From NCBI GenBank assembly GCA_965224045.1, contig CBDCYD010000015.1, forward strand, positions 1-64,000: DNA of 64,000 nucleotides, in the 5' to 3' direction. The notes beneath the pieces were generated by a model. That model was not told the DNA's origin. It worked only from the letters and a program-made list of their open reading frames with translations, and ran no database searches. Of this stretch, positions 33,666-43,435 are shown one piece after another. Within the stretch, counting starts at the first letter, position 1. The number at the start of each line of letters is the position of its first letter. Source of the stretch: Tectiglobus sp965224045. GTDB taxonomy: Bacteria; Pseudomonadota; Alphaproteobacteria; Rhizobiales; Hyphomicrobiaceae. The position numbers were made by a program, and so were the translations under genes.

Positions 33666-34995
33666 TCAGGCGCCTTCCCAAAAGCGAACCGGCTCACCAT
33701 TGGCCTCGCCCAGAATTTCACCGTCCCACATGACGCGACGGCCGCGAACGACCGTGCCAACCGGCCATCCGGTTACGGCTACGCCATCGAACGGTGTCCA
33801 GCCGCACTTACTTTCAATCCAGCCGTTGGTGATTGTCTCGCGGCGCTTGAGATCGACTACGGTGAGATCGGCATCGTAGCCCATGGCGATGCGACCTTTG
33901 CCGGCCAGTCCAAAGATGCGCTGCGGGCCATGACTGGTCAGGTCGACGAAACGTTCGAGCGTGAGACGCCCCGCGTTGACGTGATCGAGCATCACGGGAA
34001 CCAGTGTTTGAACCCCGGTCATGCCCGAGTGGGAGCCAGGATATGCGTGATCCTTTTCTTCACGCGTGTGGGGCGCGTGGTCCGAGCCTAGGACATCGAC
34101 GGTTCCATCGACAACCGCCTGCCAGATGCGCGCCTGATGGGCGGCATCGCGCACGGGCGGGTTCATCTGGGCGTAGGTACCGAGGCGCTCGTAGCAATCC
34201 GGTGCAACCAGCGTCAGGTGGTTGGGTGTGACCTCGACGGTGGCCCACTCGCGGTGCTCGGCCAGAAACGCCATCTCGTCGCCGGTCGAGATGTGCAGCA
34301 CGTGCACGCGCCGGCGATGTTTTTCGGCCAGGCCAACGAGGCGCCGGGTTGCCAACAGCGCCGCTTCGGGATCGCGCCATTCGGGATGTGACGTCGGATC
34401 ACCCGGCCGGCGGATGTCCTGGCGCGCAATCAAGCGATCCTCATCCTCGGCGTGAAACGCGGCGCGGCGGCTGAGGCGGGCAATGATGCGGTCGAGCGAA
34501 GGGTCGTCGTCGACCAACAGATTGCCGGTCGATGATCCCATGAACACCTTAATGCCGGCAGATGCTTCGAGGCGCTCGAGCGACGGGATCATTTCAATGT
34601 TTTCGCGGGTGCCGCCCACGTAAAATGCAAAGTCGCAGAACATGCGGTGACGGGCGCGGGAAACTTTGTCGGCCAGTGCGTCGCGAGTGGTTGTCAGCGG
34701 AACCGTGTTCGGCATTTCGAACACCGCTGTGACGCCGCCTGCAACTGCGGCACGGCTTCCGGTCTCCAAATCTTCCTTTTGCTCGAGACCCGGTTCGCGA
34801 AAGTGAACCTGGCTGTCGATAACACCCGGCAGAATATGAAGCCCATCGCATGCAATAATCTCGGCAGCAGGCGCGCTCGCCAGATTGCCGATGGCAGCTA
34901 TGCGCCCGCCCCCTCACGCCGATGTCGCGCGCGCCCGTCCCGTCCTGGTTGACGACGATGCCGCCGCGCAAAATAAGATCGAATGTCTCTGCCAC
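33666..34995 (-). CDS. Dihydroorotase-family amidohydrolase, interrupted by a one-base frameshift
   Basis: It catalyses cyclisation of carbamoyl-aspartate to dihydroorotate in pyrimidine synthesis, or acts on a related cyclic amide. From GTG 34995, after GGGGGAAG, the first frame reads ETFDLILRGGIVVNQ to DIGVRG. The following frame carries RIAAIGNLASA, the metal motif DSQVHFREPG, HVLHIST and DVLGSDHAPHT. Removing one base from the five-C run at 34909-34913 (plus strand) joins them as GVRGGRIAAIG. The corrected length is about 442 residues, normal for the family. Confidence 0.88.
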
Positions 34996-35127
34996 ATCTT
35001 CCCCCGTCGGACACCGTTTACCGGCATCTGCAATTCGCTTGGCCCCGCCCGGTTCGGCTTGCCACGCGGCAGTGGCCGTCCTACCTATTGGACGGTTCGC
35101 GGAGTGCTGCAAGGACCGGACCCTATC

Positions 35128-36012
35128 ATGGCTGAATTGAAATGCGCACACCTATCCGATCGCGGCGTCATCCGCGTCGGTGACGAGGATGCGGTCAAGC
35201 TGCTCGACGGGCTGGTGACGAATACACTCGACAAGCTGCGGGATAGCGGCGGTATCTACACGGGTTTGCTCAGCCCGCAAGGCAAGATCCTGTTCGATTT
35301 CTTCATTGTGCAGGCAGGCGGCGACCTGTTGATCGACGTCGCGCGAGAACAGGTCAGCGCGTTGATCAAACGCCTCACCTTCTACCGTCTGCGGGCCAGG
35401 GTGACGTTCGAAGACTGCACTAACACGCTCGCGGTCGCGACCGTTTGGGGGGCGGACATCGAACGCTTTCCGGGTGGCATGCTGGCCTACCGTGACCCGC
35501 GCAACCGGGCGCTCGGCTACCGGCTGATACTGCCTGTCGAGCGCCTAACCGAAGTGCCGGCGAGCGTCGCTCATGCGGACGACTATCACGATCACAGGAT
35601 CGGCGTCGGCGTGCCCGAGGCGGGCCGCGATTTCGCGCTGGGAGACACGTTTCCCCATGAAGCGCTCTACGATCATCTTGCAGGGGTCGACTTCAAAAAG
35701 GGTTGTTTCATTGGACAGGAGGTGGTCAGCCGCATGCAACACCGTGGTACGGCACGCAAGCGCATCGTGCCGGTCGAGGGTGATAGCGCGTTGCGTGGTG
35801 GCGGAGAAGTCATGGCTGGTGATGCGACGATCGGCAAAGTCGGGTCGACCAGTGCCAGTCGAGGCCTGGCCCTCCTGCGGCTCGACCGGGCACATGAGGC
35901 GAATGAAAAAGGTACGCCACTGATTGTTGATGGCGCCACCGTGACCATTGCCAAACCGGCTTGGCTGCGGCTCGATATTGCAACCGGCCGGGCAGAGGAT
36001 GGGGCCGCATGA
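35128..36012 (+). CDS. ygfZ: YgfZ/GcvT-family folate-binding protein
   Basis: A tetrahydrofolate-dependent factor for maintenance of iron-sulfur enzymes, which fits the large iron-sulfur load of complex I here. The 294-residue protein has the signature KGCFIGQEVVSRMQHRG with its conserved cysteine at about residue 194. The ATG at 35128 was preferred over upstream in-frame starts that run into the dihydroorotase promoter region. It overlaps tag by four bases (ATGA). Confidence 0.92.
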   Translation: MAELKCAHLSDRGVIRVGDEDAVKLLDGLVTNTLDKLRDSGGIYTGLLSPQGKILFDFFIVQAGGDLLIDVAREQVSALIKRLTFYRLRARVTFEDCTNTLAVATVWGADIERFPGGMLAYRDPRNRALGYRLILPVERLTEVPASVAHADDYHDHRIGVGVPEAGRDFALGDTFPHEALYDHLAGVDFKKGCFIGQEVVSRMQHRGTARKRIVPVEGDSALRGGGEVMAGDATIGKVGSTSASRGLALLRLDRAHEANEKGTPLIVDGATVTIAKPAWLRLDIATGRAEDGAA

Positions 36013-36612
36013 GCGACGGTGAACGGGTCCGTTGCGACTGGGCTGGGATTTCAGACCCCGAGTACACGCGTTATCACGACGAGGAGTGGGGCGTCCCGCA
36101 AACCGACGACCGGGCGTTGTTCGAGAAGATCAACCTGGAGGCGTTTCAATCCGGGCTGTCGTGGCTTACGATTCTGAAAAAACGCGACAATTTCCGCCGC
36201 GCCTTCGATGACTTCGCACCGGAAACTATCGCGCGCTACGGCGAAGCCGATCGGGTCAGGCTGATGAGCGATGCCGGAATCGTGCGCAACCGGCTCAAGA
36301 TCGAAGCGACGATCGCCAACGCGCAGGCCTACCTGGCGCTTGTCGAAAAGCAATCGTTTGCAGCCTTTCTGTGGGGATTTGTCGAAGGTGAACCCGTGAT
36401 CCACAGACGGCGACGGCCGCGTGATATTCGGCCCAGACGGAGACTTCCAAGGCGATCGCGAAGGAATTGAAGAACCGCGGTTCCGCTTCGTTGGACCGAC
36501 GACGGTTTACGCATTCATGCAGTCCGTCGGCATGGTCAATGATCACCTGGTGCGCTGTTGGCGGCACCAGACGTGCGCCGAACTTCAGCGCAATTTTAAC
36601 CCGCCGGTCTGA
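36009..36612 (+). pseudogene. tag: DNA-3-methyladenine glycosylase I, disrupted by two one-base deletions
   Basis: It removes 3-methyladenine from DNA. The first frame gives RCDWAGISDPEYTRYHDEEW and QSGLSWLTILKKRDNFRRAF to GEPVIH. A short second frame gives AQTETSKAIAKELKNRG and a third gives FRFVGPTTVYAFMQSVGMVN to the end. Adding one C near 36430 and one T near 36482 restores a single protein of about 201 residues. The segment GEPVIHRRRR also departs from the usual NRW motif. The broken frame may be a sequence error or real decay. Confidence 0.85.
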
Positions 36613-36625
36613 GGTGCTAGGCGAC

Positions 36626-37237
36626 ATGACGCAGGCTCAACATCACCCCCGCGCCTGGCAGCGCATGCTCTCCGGACGGCGCCTCGATCTGCTCGACCCG
36701 ACGCCGGTCGACATCGAGATCAGTGACATTGCCCACGGGCTGGCCAGGGTTGCGCGTTGGAACGGGCAGACGACCGGGGAACACGCCCTTTCGGTGGCCG
36801 AGCACTGCCTGATCGTGGAAGAGATCGCGGTTGCGCTTCGGCCTGACCTGGCGCGCAACTGGCGGCTCATGGCCTTGCTGCATGATGCACCGGAGTATGT
36901 CATCGGCGATCTGATCAGCCCCTTCAAGGCGGCGATCGGGCTTGACTACAAGACATTCGAGAAGCGTTTGCTTGCAGCCATTCATGTTCGGTTCGGCCTG
37001 CCTGCCGAAGCTCCCGGCGATGTTGCAAGCGTGATCAAGCGGGCGGACCGGATCGCAGCGTTTTTCGAGGCGACGGCGCTTGCCGGTTTTTCGGTCGCAG
37101 AGGCCGAGGATATCTTTGGTCGACCCGATGACCTCCTGGCACCGGACCTGAGGGCCGAGCTCGCGGCGATGAAAGCCTTGCCGATTGCCACGGCCTTCAA
37201 CCGCTACATGACGAAATTCGCCGAGCTGGCGAAGTGA
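36626..37237 (+). CDS. HD-domain hydrolase, YfbR-like
   Basis: The HD fold of 203 residues has the metal residues in EHALSVAEHC and LLHDAPEYVIGD. Related YfbR proteins are 5'-nucleotidases for deoxynucleoside monophosphates. The ATG at 36626 lies 13 bases after the tag stop, and the upstream extension of the frame overlaps tag and was discarded. Confidence 0.85.
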   Translation: MTQAQHHPRAWQRMLSGRRLDLLDPTPVDIEISDIAHGLARVARWNGQTTGEHALSVAEHCLIVEEIAVALRPDLARNWRLMALLHDAPEYVIGDLISPFKAAIGLDYKTFEKRLLAAIHVRFGLPAEAPGDVASVIKRADRIAAFFEATALAGFSVAEAEDIFGRPDDLLAPDLRAELAAMKALPIATAFNRYMTKFAELAK

Positions 37238-37397
37238 TTCGGCCGGCCTGTGCGGCGCTCCGCATCGTCACCAAATCAGTTTATAGTTGGCCAACTGGTG
37301 TTGTGGCTACACGCCCTTGGCAGGCCTGTATAGTCGGCACGTGCGGCGGCGCTTGTCGTGGAATAACAGGCGCCTAGGCTACATGCGGAAACGGATC

Positions 37398-37937
37398 ATG
37401 GCGCAAGAACCGGAACGTCCGGCCCCGATTTATGTGTGCTCGCTCGCAGCGCTCAACGCGGTCGTCGAGCAAACGGCTGCCAGTCATGTTTTGACGGTGA
37501 TCAATCCGTGGTCGGTTCCCGAAACGCCACCCGGGATTTCCAAGGTCAATCATCTGGTTATTGCCGTCAACGACATCGAAGAGAACCAGTCGGGACTGGT
37601 TGCCCCGGACGTCGAGCACATCAGTGAAATCATCAGCTTCGCCGAGGCCTGGGACCGCCGGCAGGTGATGGTCATCCATTGCCTTGCAGGAATCAGCCGG
37701 TCGAGCGCTGCGGCTTTCATATCACTGTGCGCGATCAATTCCGCGTCGGACGAATTCACCATTGCGCGTGCACTCAGATCGGCGTCAGTATCAGCATCGC
37801 CCAACCGGCTGATGGTTCGTTTGGCCGATCAGCAATTGAGACGGGATGGCCGCATGATTGCGGCAATCCAGACCATAGGCCAAGGTCAGCCAATGATCGG
37901 CGCAACGCCGTTTTCGATACCGAGTTCAATCACCTAG
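37398..37937 (+). CDS. Protein-tyrosine/dual-specificity phosphatase-like protein
   Basis: The P-loop HCLAGISRS (HCx5R) is complete, at about residues 94-102 of 179, in a small phosphatase fold. It is likely cytoplasmic. The ATG at 37398 has GGA nine bases upstream; ATG 37383 is also possible. It follows the HD gene in the same direction. Confidence 0.82.
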   Translation: MAQEPERPAPIYVCSLAALNAVVEQTAASHVLTVINPWSVPETPPGISKVNHLVIAVNDIEENQSGLVAPDVEHISEIISFAEAWDRRQVMVIHCLAGISRSSAAAFISLCAINSASDEFTIARALRSASVSASPNRLMVRLADQQLRRDGRMIAAIQTIGQGQPMIGATPFSIPSSIT

Positions 37938-38090
37938 ATGCTCGGCCGAAATTGTGAGTGAATGCATCCCTGCTATGCGCCGCGCGGGATGGTCACGGCA
38001 CTTTGCCTAATTCGCGACAACAGTTTTTCCCATCATTGCCATGTTCGCGGCTAAGCTCCGTCATCGTCTATTCGCTTTTGGAGAGATGCG

Positions 38091-39143
38091 ATGACGATGG
38101 ACGCGACTTACTCGCACGTGGGGCATGAAACTATCACTGAGCGCACACCTGACGTATCGTCAAGACCCGAACTCTCACCTGTCGAGGTCGGGCTTGGTGC
38201 AGCAATCATCTCGGTCCACAAGGATGAGCCCGAGGTGTTGGTGGTGCGTAGCGGTGGCAACGGGCGCGGTGCGTCCGATGCCCTACCCTACGGGCCATTC
38301 TCGCCGATCAATCACCGAACACTCGAAATCGGACTGAGAGACTGGGTGCGCGAGCAGACAGGTCTTGATCTCGGTTATGTCGAGCAGCTCTATACGTTCG
38401 GCGACCGTGGCCGGCACGCGCAACCTGACGATACCAGTCCGCATGTGGTTTCGATCGGTTATCTGGCGCTGATTCGTCCGCACGCGGAAGGGCCGTTCGG
38501 CCTGGCCCAGTGGCGCAGCTGGTACGATTATTTCCCCTGGGAGGATTGGCGCAACGGTAAGCCGCAGATCGTATCCGACACTCTGGAACCGCTATTGATG
38601 GAGTGGGCGGAGCTACCGCAACCGTCCGCCTCGCCAAGTCGGCCTGTGGAGCGTGTTCAGCGCCTGCGAATCGCATTCGGGTTCGATGGCGGGACGTGGG
38701 ATGAAGAAAAGGTGCTGGAGCGCTACGAGATCCTCTACGAGGCCGGTCTCGTCGAGGAAGCACAGCGTGACGGGCGGTCCGCTGCCACGCAATGGCAGGA
38801 CAGACCCGGCCTGGGTCTGGCCATGCGGTTTGATCACCGCCGGATTCTGGCGACGTCAATTGCCAGATTGCGTGCCAAGATCAAATATCGTCCGGTCATC
38901 TTCGAACTCATGGAACCGGAATTCACGCTGTTCGAGTTGCAAAAGACCGTCGAAGCCATCCTCGGCCCACATCTGCACAAGCAGAATTTCCGCCGCCTCG
39001 TCGAAAGCGCGGGACTGGTTCAGCCGACAGGCGAACTGCGTGTCAAGACCGGCGGGCGACCAGCCAAGCTCTACCGCTTCCGCCCGGAAGTGGTTTTGGA
39101 ACGGCCGGCACCGGGCGTGCGCGTCAAGGCGGGTCGGATGTAA
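38091..39143 (+). CDS. nadQ: NAD biosynthesis regulator, NadQ/NrtR-like (Nudix plus winged helix)
   Basis: The 350-residue protein has an N-terminal Nudix-like domain (about 30-180) and a C-terminal DNA-binding winged helix (about 215-345). The Nudix box is degenerate: PFSPINHRTLEIGLRDW then REQTG replaces the catalytic glutamates. It is therefore a sensor, not a hydrolase, as in NrtR and the COG4111 NadQ proteins that control nadABC in alphaproteobacteria. It lies next to nadA, which has two palindromes in front of it. The start has GGAGAG six bases upstream. Confidence 0.85.
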   Translation: MTMDATYSHVGHETITERTPDVSSRPELSPVEVGLGAAIISVHKDEPEVLVVRSGGNGRGASDALPYGPFSPINHRTLEIGLRDWVREQTGLDLGYVEQLYTFGDRGRHAQPDDTSPHVVSIGYLALIRPHAEGPFGLAQWRSWYDYFPWEDWRNGKPQIVSDTLEPLLMEWAELPQPSASPSRPVERVQRLRIAFGFDGGTWDEEKVLERYEILYEAGLVEEAQRDGRSAATQWQDRPGLGLAMRFDHRRILATSIARLRAKIKYRPVIFELMEPEFTLFELQKTVEAILGPHLHKQNFRRLVESAGLVQPTGELRVKTGGRPAKLYRFRPEVVLERPAPGVRVKAGRM

Positions 39144-39359
39144 ATCCAGGCCCGTGGGCGCCCTCTGCACAAAACACGCGACGCGTTGCCTGCGTTGCGA
39201 TGCAAGTCCCTTGCCTGCGCGGGCTGACTGCCTGAACCTCGGGCAAGCCAGTAGGTTTACGCAAAACAACAGGCAATGCGTGAACCGCATACCTCCTTCA
39301 CAGTCTCGTCAATTCGCTGGAAATCCCGACAGCAAATCCCTATTATCTAAACATCATCA
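39144..39359. other. Non-coding stretch between nadQ and the nadA operators
   Basis: No gene seen. It becomes AT-rich after 39,330 and holds a TATTAT (39341-39346) that could be a -10 for nadA, without a good -35. Confidence 0.4.
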
Positions 39360-39376
39360 ATACTCATTCTGAGCAT
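39360..39376. promoter_or_regulatory. Operator-like palindrome 1 upstream of nadA
   Basis: ATACTCA, TTC, TGAGCAT: a 7-3-7 dyad with one mismatch, the same design as palindrome 2. It lies 48 bases from its partner. Proposed binding site of the adjacent NadQ. Confidence 0.7.
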
Positions 39377-39407
39377 TAATTGCCTTGAACTAAGATGTAC
39401 CCAAAAA

Positions 39408-39424
39408 ATGCTCAAAATGAGCAT
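39408..39424. promoter_or_regulatory. Operator-like palindrome 2 upstream of nadA
   Basis: ATGCTCA, AAA, TGAGCAT: a perfect 7-3-7 dyad ending two bases before the AGGAGG at 39427-39432. A bound repressor here would block elongation or initiation of nadA. Confidence 0.75.
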
Positions 39425-39437
39425 ATAGGAGGTCGAG

Positions 39438-40533
39438 ATGGCCCGCAGCACGCCTGCCACTACCCACATCGGCAAAACCAAGAGAGCGCCGAACAACGGA
39501 CGGGAAACGCTCAAGTTTGCCCAAGCGCCACAAGGACCTCCTGCCGGAGTTCACGCCGGCGCTGGCGCGCGAAATGGAACCTCTGTACGCACGGGTCAAA
39601 GATGTCGTAACGCCGCTCGAATGGCCGCACTACGCGCCCATCATCTACGCCATCAACCGACTTAAGACGGAACGCAACGCGGTCATCCTGGCGCACAACT
39701 ACATGACGCCGGAGATCTTCCATTGCGTGGGTGATTTCAAAGGCGACAGCCTGCAGCTCGCCAAGGACGCCGCGAAAGTCGATGCAGATATCATCGTGCA
39801 GGCGGGCGTGCACTTCATGGCAGAGACATCGAAACTGCTAAGCCCCGACAAGACGGTCCTCATTCCGGACCTCGAGGCCGGATGCTCGCTGGCCTCATCG
39901 ATCACGGGCGGCGACGTGCGCGCCCTGCGCGAGGCCTACCCCGGCGTGCCGGTCGTCACGTATGTCAATACCAGCGCCGAGGTCAAGGCCGAGACCGACA
40001 TCTGTTGCACCTCCTCGAACGCGATCGCGGTCGTCGAGAGTCTCGGCGCGCCGCGGGTCCTGCTGATCCCGGACGAATACCTCGCCAAGTACGTTCAAAC
40101 CAAGACCGATGTGGAAATTCTGACCTGGAAAGGCCACTGCGAGGTGCACGAGCGGTTCACCGGCGGAGAACTCGCGGCCTATCGCGAGGCCGAACCCGGC
40201 ATCAAGATCATCGCACACCCCGAGTGTCCGCCCGACGTTATCGCGGCTGCAGATTTTACCGGTTCGACGGCCGGCATGATCGACTACGTCAAGGATAACC
40301 GGCCGCCAAAGGTGATCCTCGTCACCGAGTGCTCGATGGCCTCCAATGTTGCCGCAGAGACCCCGGGCGTGGATTTCGTCAAGCCGTGCAACCTTTGCCC
40401 GCACATGAAACGGATCACGCTCGAAGGCATCCTCGACAGCCTGGTCTTCATGGAGCACGAAGTCACCGTTGACCCGGTGATCGCCGAACGGGCGCGCCGT
40501 GCCGTCGAGCGGATGGTGAACCTGACGCATTAG
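39438..40533 (+). CDS. nadA: Quinolinate synthase A, start region interrupted by a one-base frameshift
   Basis: It condenses iminoaspartate with dihydroxyacetone phosphate using a [4Fe-4S] cluster. The three ligand cysteines are in EAGCSLAS, DICCTSSNA and CNLCPHMK. Translation should start at ATG 39438, which has AGGAGG five bases upstream, but that frame leaves the NadA sequence. The NadA frame itself has only a TTG at 39517. Removing one C from 39520-39522 joins them as ETLKFA-KRHKDLLPEF, giving about 364 residues. If the shift is real, the TTG start would give 338. Confidence 0.92.
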
Positions 40534-40643
40534 ACGGATGAACCCCGCCCGGGCCGATCGCGCTGTGCGATGCCGGCCCGGTCAGGCCAACCAACCCAAC
40601 AGTCTCGCCAACGACAACGAGCCACTTACCGCGGAGCCCGCCC

Positions 40644-42245
40644 GTGACGCTGCCCAACGAGACCCCGAGCATCGTGATTGTCGGCGGCGGCCTTGCCGGG
40701 CTGTTCACGGCACTCAGGCTGGCACCGCGACCCGTCACGGTGATTGCTGCCGCACCGCTCGGCCGCGGCGCGTCGAGTGTTTGGGCGCAAGGCGGGATCG
40801 CAGCAGCCGTGGGCGAAGGCGACACCGCGGAGGCGCACGCCACGGATACGATCGCCGCCGGTGGCGGCTTGGTCGACAAGGCCGTCGCCTGTCTGGTCGC
40901 AAGTGAGGCTGCGGCCCGCGTCCACGACCTGCTGGACTTCGGCGTGCCGTTCGATCGCGACCCTGCCAACCGGCTGGTGTGCTCACGGGAGGCGGCGCAT
41001 TCAGTCAAGCGCGTCGTGCGGGTCAGCGGCGATGGCGCCGGCCGTGCCATCATGCAAGCAATCATCGAGACGGTTAGGGCGACACCGTCGATCAAAATTA
41101 TCGAGGGCTATACCGTCAATGGCCTGCTCGGTGCCGAACGTTCCGTGCACGGTCTTACCATGACGCGCCTTGACGACCCGGCGGCAGAGGTTGTCATCGA
41201 AGGCGTCAGCGACATCGTATTGGCAACCGGCGGCATCGGCGCCCTCTTTCAGCGCTCGACCAATCCGCCGTATGCACTTGGCAATGCGATTGCGCTGGCG
41301 GCCGGTGTCGGCGCTGCCATTGCCGATGCCGAGTTCGTACAATTTCACCCGACCGCAATCGACGTCGCGTCGGATCCGACGCCGCTTGCAACCGAGGCGC
41401 TGCGGGGAGAGGGGGCGGTTCTGATCAACAGCGCCGGCCATCGCTTCATGCTGGATCTTCACCCGGATGGCGAACTTGGGCCGCGCGATGTCGTGGCGCG
41501 CGGGGTATTTGGCGAGATCCAGGCCGGACGTGGCGCGTTCCTGGACTGCCGCAGCGCCGTCGGGGCAGAATTTCCGCAGCGCTTCGCCTCGGTCTACAAG
41601 CAATGCGCTGCGGCCGGCATCGATCCCGTGGCGGAGCCGATCCCTGTCACGCCCGCAGAGCACTACCACATGGGCGGGGTCAAGACCGACGCCGATGGCT
41701 CCTCCGGTGTTCGCGGGCTTTGGGCCATCGGAGAATGTGCGTCGACCGGTTTGCACGGCGCCAACCGACTGGCGTCGAACTCGCTATCGGAGGCGGTCGT
41801 GTTCGCTGCGCGCGCGGCAGATTCGATTGCGCGCGTAGATCGCGGTTCGCAAGCGTCGGTGACCCGGCGCAAGGCGGATCACCTACCGGACATCGGTGCG
41901 CGTAAGGCAGCTCTCGCCATGATCCGCGCGACGATGGGCGAGCATGCGGGCGTTGTGCGAAATGGCGCCGGCCTCGAACAGGCCGTGACCACGCTATCCG
42001 ATATCGAACGGGCCGCGGATGGTGATGCCGAGATTGCAAATGCCGCACTGACCGCTCGCTTTGTGTGCGAGGCAGCCTTGCGGCGCAAGGAAAGCCGCGG
42101 CGCCCATTTCCGTTCCGATTTCCCGGATACCGACCCAAACCGCGCGAGCCGCCAGTCGATGACTCGTGCCGGCCTCGACTTGCGCAATGCCCTTGCCGCC
42201 CGAGATGCATTGACCACGGCGATGCGCGGTGCGGCAGCCGACTAA
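40644..42245 (+). CDS. nadB: L-aspartate oxidase
   Basis: An FAD enzyme making iminoaspartate for NadA. The 533-residue protein has the N-terminal dinucleotide site IVIVGGGLAGLFTALRL, SSVWAQGGIAAAVGEGD, and the succinate-dehydrogenase-like site with EHYHMGGVKTD and GLHGANRLASNSLSEAVVF. It starts at GTG 40644 with GGAG eight bases before, 110 bases after nadA. Confidence 0.96.
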   Translation: MTLPNETPSIVIVGGGLAGLFTALRLAPRPVTVIAAAPLGRGASSVWAQGGIAAAVGEGDTAEAHATDTIAAGGGLVDKAVACLVASEAAARVHDLLDFGVPFDRDPANRLVCSREAAHSVKRVVRVSGDGAGRAIMQAIIETVRATPSIKIIEGYTVNGLLGAERSVHGLTMTRLDDPAAEVVIEGVSDIVLATGGIGALFQRSTNPPYALGNAIALAAGVGAAIADAEFVQFHPTAIDVASDPTPLATEALRGEGAVLINSAGHRFMLDLHPDGELGPRDVVARGVFGEIQAGRGAFLDCRSAVGAEFPQRFASVYKQCAAAGIDPVAEPIPVTPAEHYHMGGVKTDADGSSGVRGLWAIGECASTGLHGANRLASNSLSEAVVFAARAADSIARVDRGSQASVTRRKADHLPDIGARKAALAMIRATMGEHAGVVRNGAGLEQAVTTLSDIERAADGDAEIANAALTARFVCEAALRRKESRGAHFRSDFPDTDPNRASRQSMTRAGLDLRNALAARDALTTAMRGAAAD

Positions 42246-42279
42246 AATGACATGCCCGAAGACTGAAACGAGACTTGTC

Positions 42280-43140
42280 ATGATCAATGCTACCCTGCCG
42301 CAGGCCCTGATCAGCGACGCCGTTGCCGGCGCCCTCGCCGAAGACCTCGGCCTGACCGGCGACCTGACGACCGATGCCACCATAGAGGCGGATTGGACGG
42401 CCACCGCGCGGATCGTGGCGCGCGAAGCCGGCACCGTGGCAGGCCTCGATGTGGCGGCGGAGGCCTTTCTGCAAATGGACGCCGAATTGGAACTCGATCT
42501 GTCAGTCAACGACGGAGATCGCGTTGCTCCTCGCTCAACGGTCATGCGCATTGCAGGCAATGCGCGGGCTATCCTGACGGCGGAACGCGTTGCGCTCAAT
42601 TTCCTCGGGCGCATGAGTGGGATTGCGACGCTGACCGCCCGCTTCGTCGATGCCGTGGCTGGCACCGGAGCGGCAATCGTCGACACGCGCAAGACGACGC
42701 CGGGGCTGCGCGCATTCGAGAAATATGCGGTGCGTACCGGCGGCGGGATGAACCACAGAATCGGCCTGTTCGATGCCGTGTTGATCAAGGACAACCACAT
42801 CGCCATTGCCGGCGGCATCGGCGCGGCGATCGCAGCTGCACGTGCGCGCGCCGGCCACATGGTCAAGATCGAAGTCGAAGTCGACACGCTCGCGCAACTC
42901 GATGAAGCGCTCGCCCACGGAATTGATGCCGTTCTGTTAGACAATATGGCACCTGATCAGCTGCGTGCAGCCGTCGCGAAATGCAATGGTGATGTGATCA
43001 CAGAGGCTTCCGGCGGCGTAAACCTCGACAGCGTGCGCGCCATCGCGGAAAGCGGTGTCCAGCTGATCTCAGTCGGTGCGCTTACACATTCGGCGCCGAT
43101 CTTGGACTTGGGCCTCGACAGCGATGTAAGAACAGCCTGA
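42280..43140 (+). CDS. nadC: Nicotinate-nucleotide pyrophosphorylase (carboxylating)
   Basis: It converts quinolinate and PRPP to nicotinate mononucleotide. The 286-residue protein has VALNFLGRMSGIAT, the substrate motif DTRKTTPGLRAFEKYAV and GGGMNHRIGLFDAVLIKDNH. ATG 42280 gives the usual start; an upstream ATG at 42247 is in frame. It follows nadB by 34 bases, completing nadABC. Confidence 0.96.
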   Translation: MINATLPQALISDAVAGALAEDLGLTGDLTTDATIEADWTATARIVAREAGTVAGLDVAAEAFLQMDAELELDLSVNDGDRVAPRSTVMRIAGNARAILTAERVALNFLGRMSGIATLTARFVDAVAGTGAAIVDTRKTTPGLRAFEKYAVRTGGGMNHRIGLFDAVLIKDNHIAIAGGIGAAIAAARARAGHMVKIEVEVDTLAQLDEALAHGIDAVLLDNMAPDQLRAAVAKCNGDVITEASGGVNLDSVRAIAESGVQLISVGALTHSAPILDLGLDSDVRTA

Positions 43141-43161
43141 ACCGCCGGGCGGTGGCGGCGC

Positions 43162-43389
43162 TTAGATCTGATCCATCATCGTATCTTCTTCTTCGAGCGT
43201 CGTGCGGCGGGGACGACGGCCCTTGATGCGCGGCAGGACGGCAAGCAAGAGTACCGCCGGTGGGAACAGGAACCCAAATGCCGTCCAGAAGGACAGATCC
43301 CGGTTCTTGATACCGGCCACAATGGCACCGACGATACCGCCAATCAGCATCGCCGCCCCAATCAAGACAATAATTTTGATCCAATCCAT
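43162..43389 (-). CDS. Small two-helix membrane protein
   Basis: Not recognised. 75 residues with helices at about 4-25 (IKIIVLIGAAMLIGGIVGAI) and 34-53, and a charged tail (RIKGRRPRRTTLEEED). It converges on nadC, 21 bases away, on the opposite strand. Confidence 0.6.
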   Translation of the reverse strand: MDWIKIIVLIGAAMLIGGIVGAIVAGIKNRDLSFWTAFGFLFPPAVLLLAVLPRIKGRRPRRTTLEEEDTMMDQI

Positions 43390-43435
43390 GGTTCACGCCC
43401 TTCGCGCAATCCGCGTGCAGCCAAGCCTGGATTCC

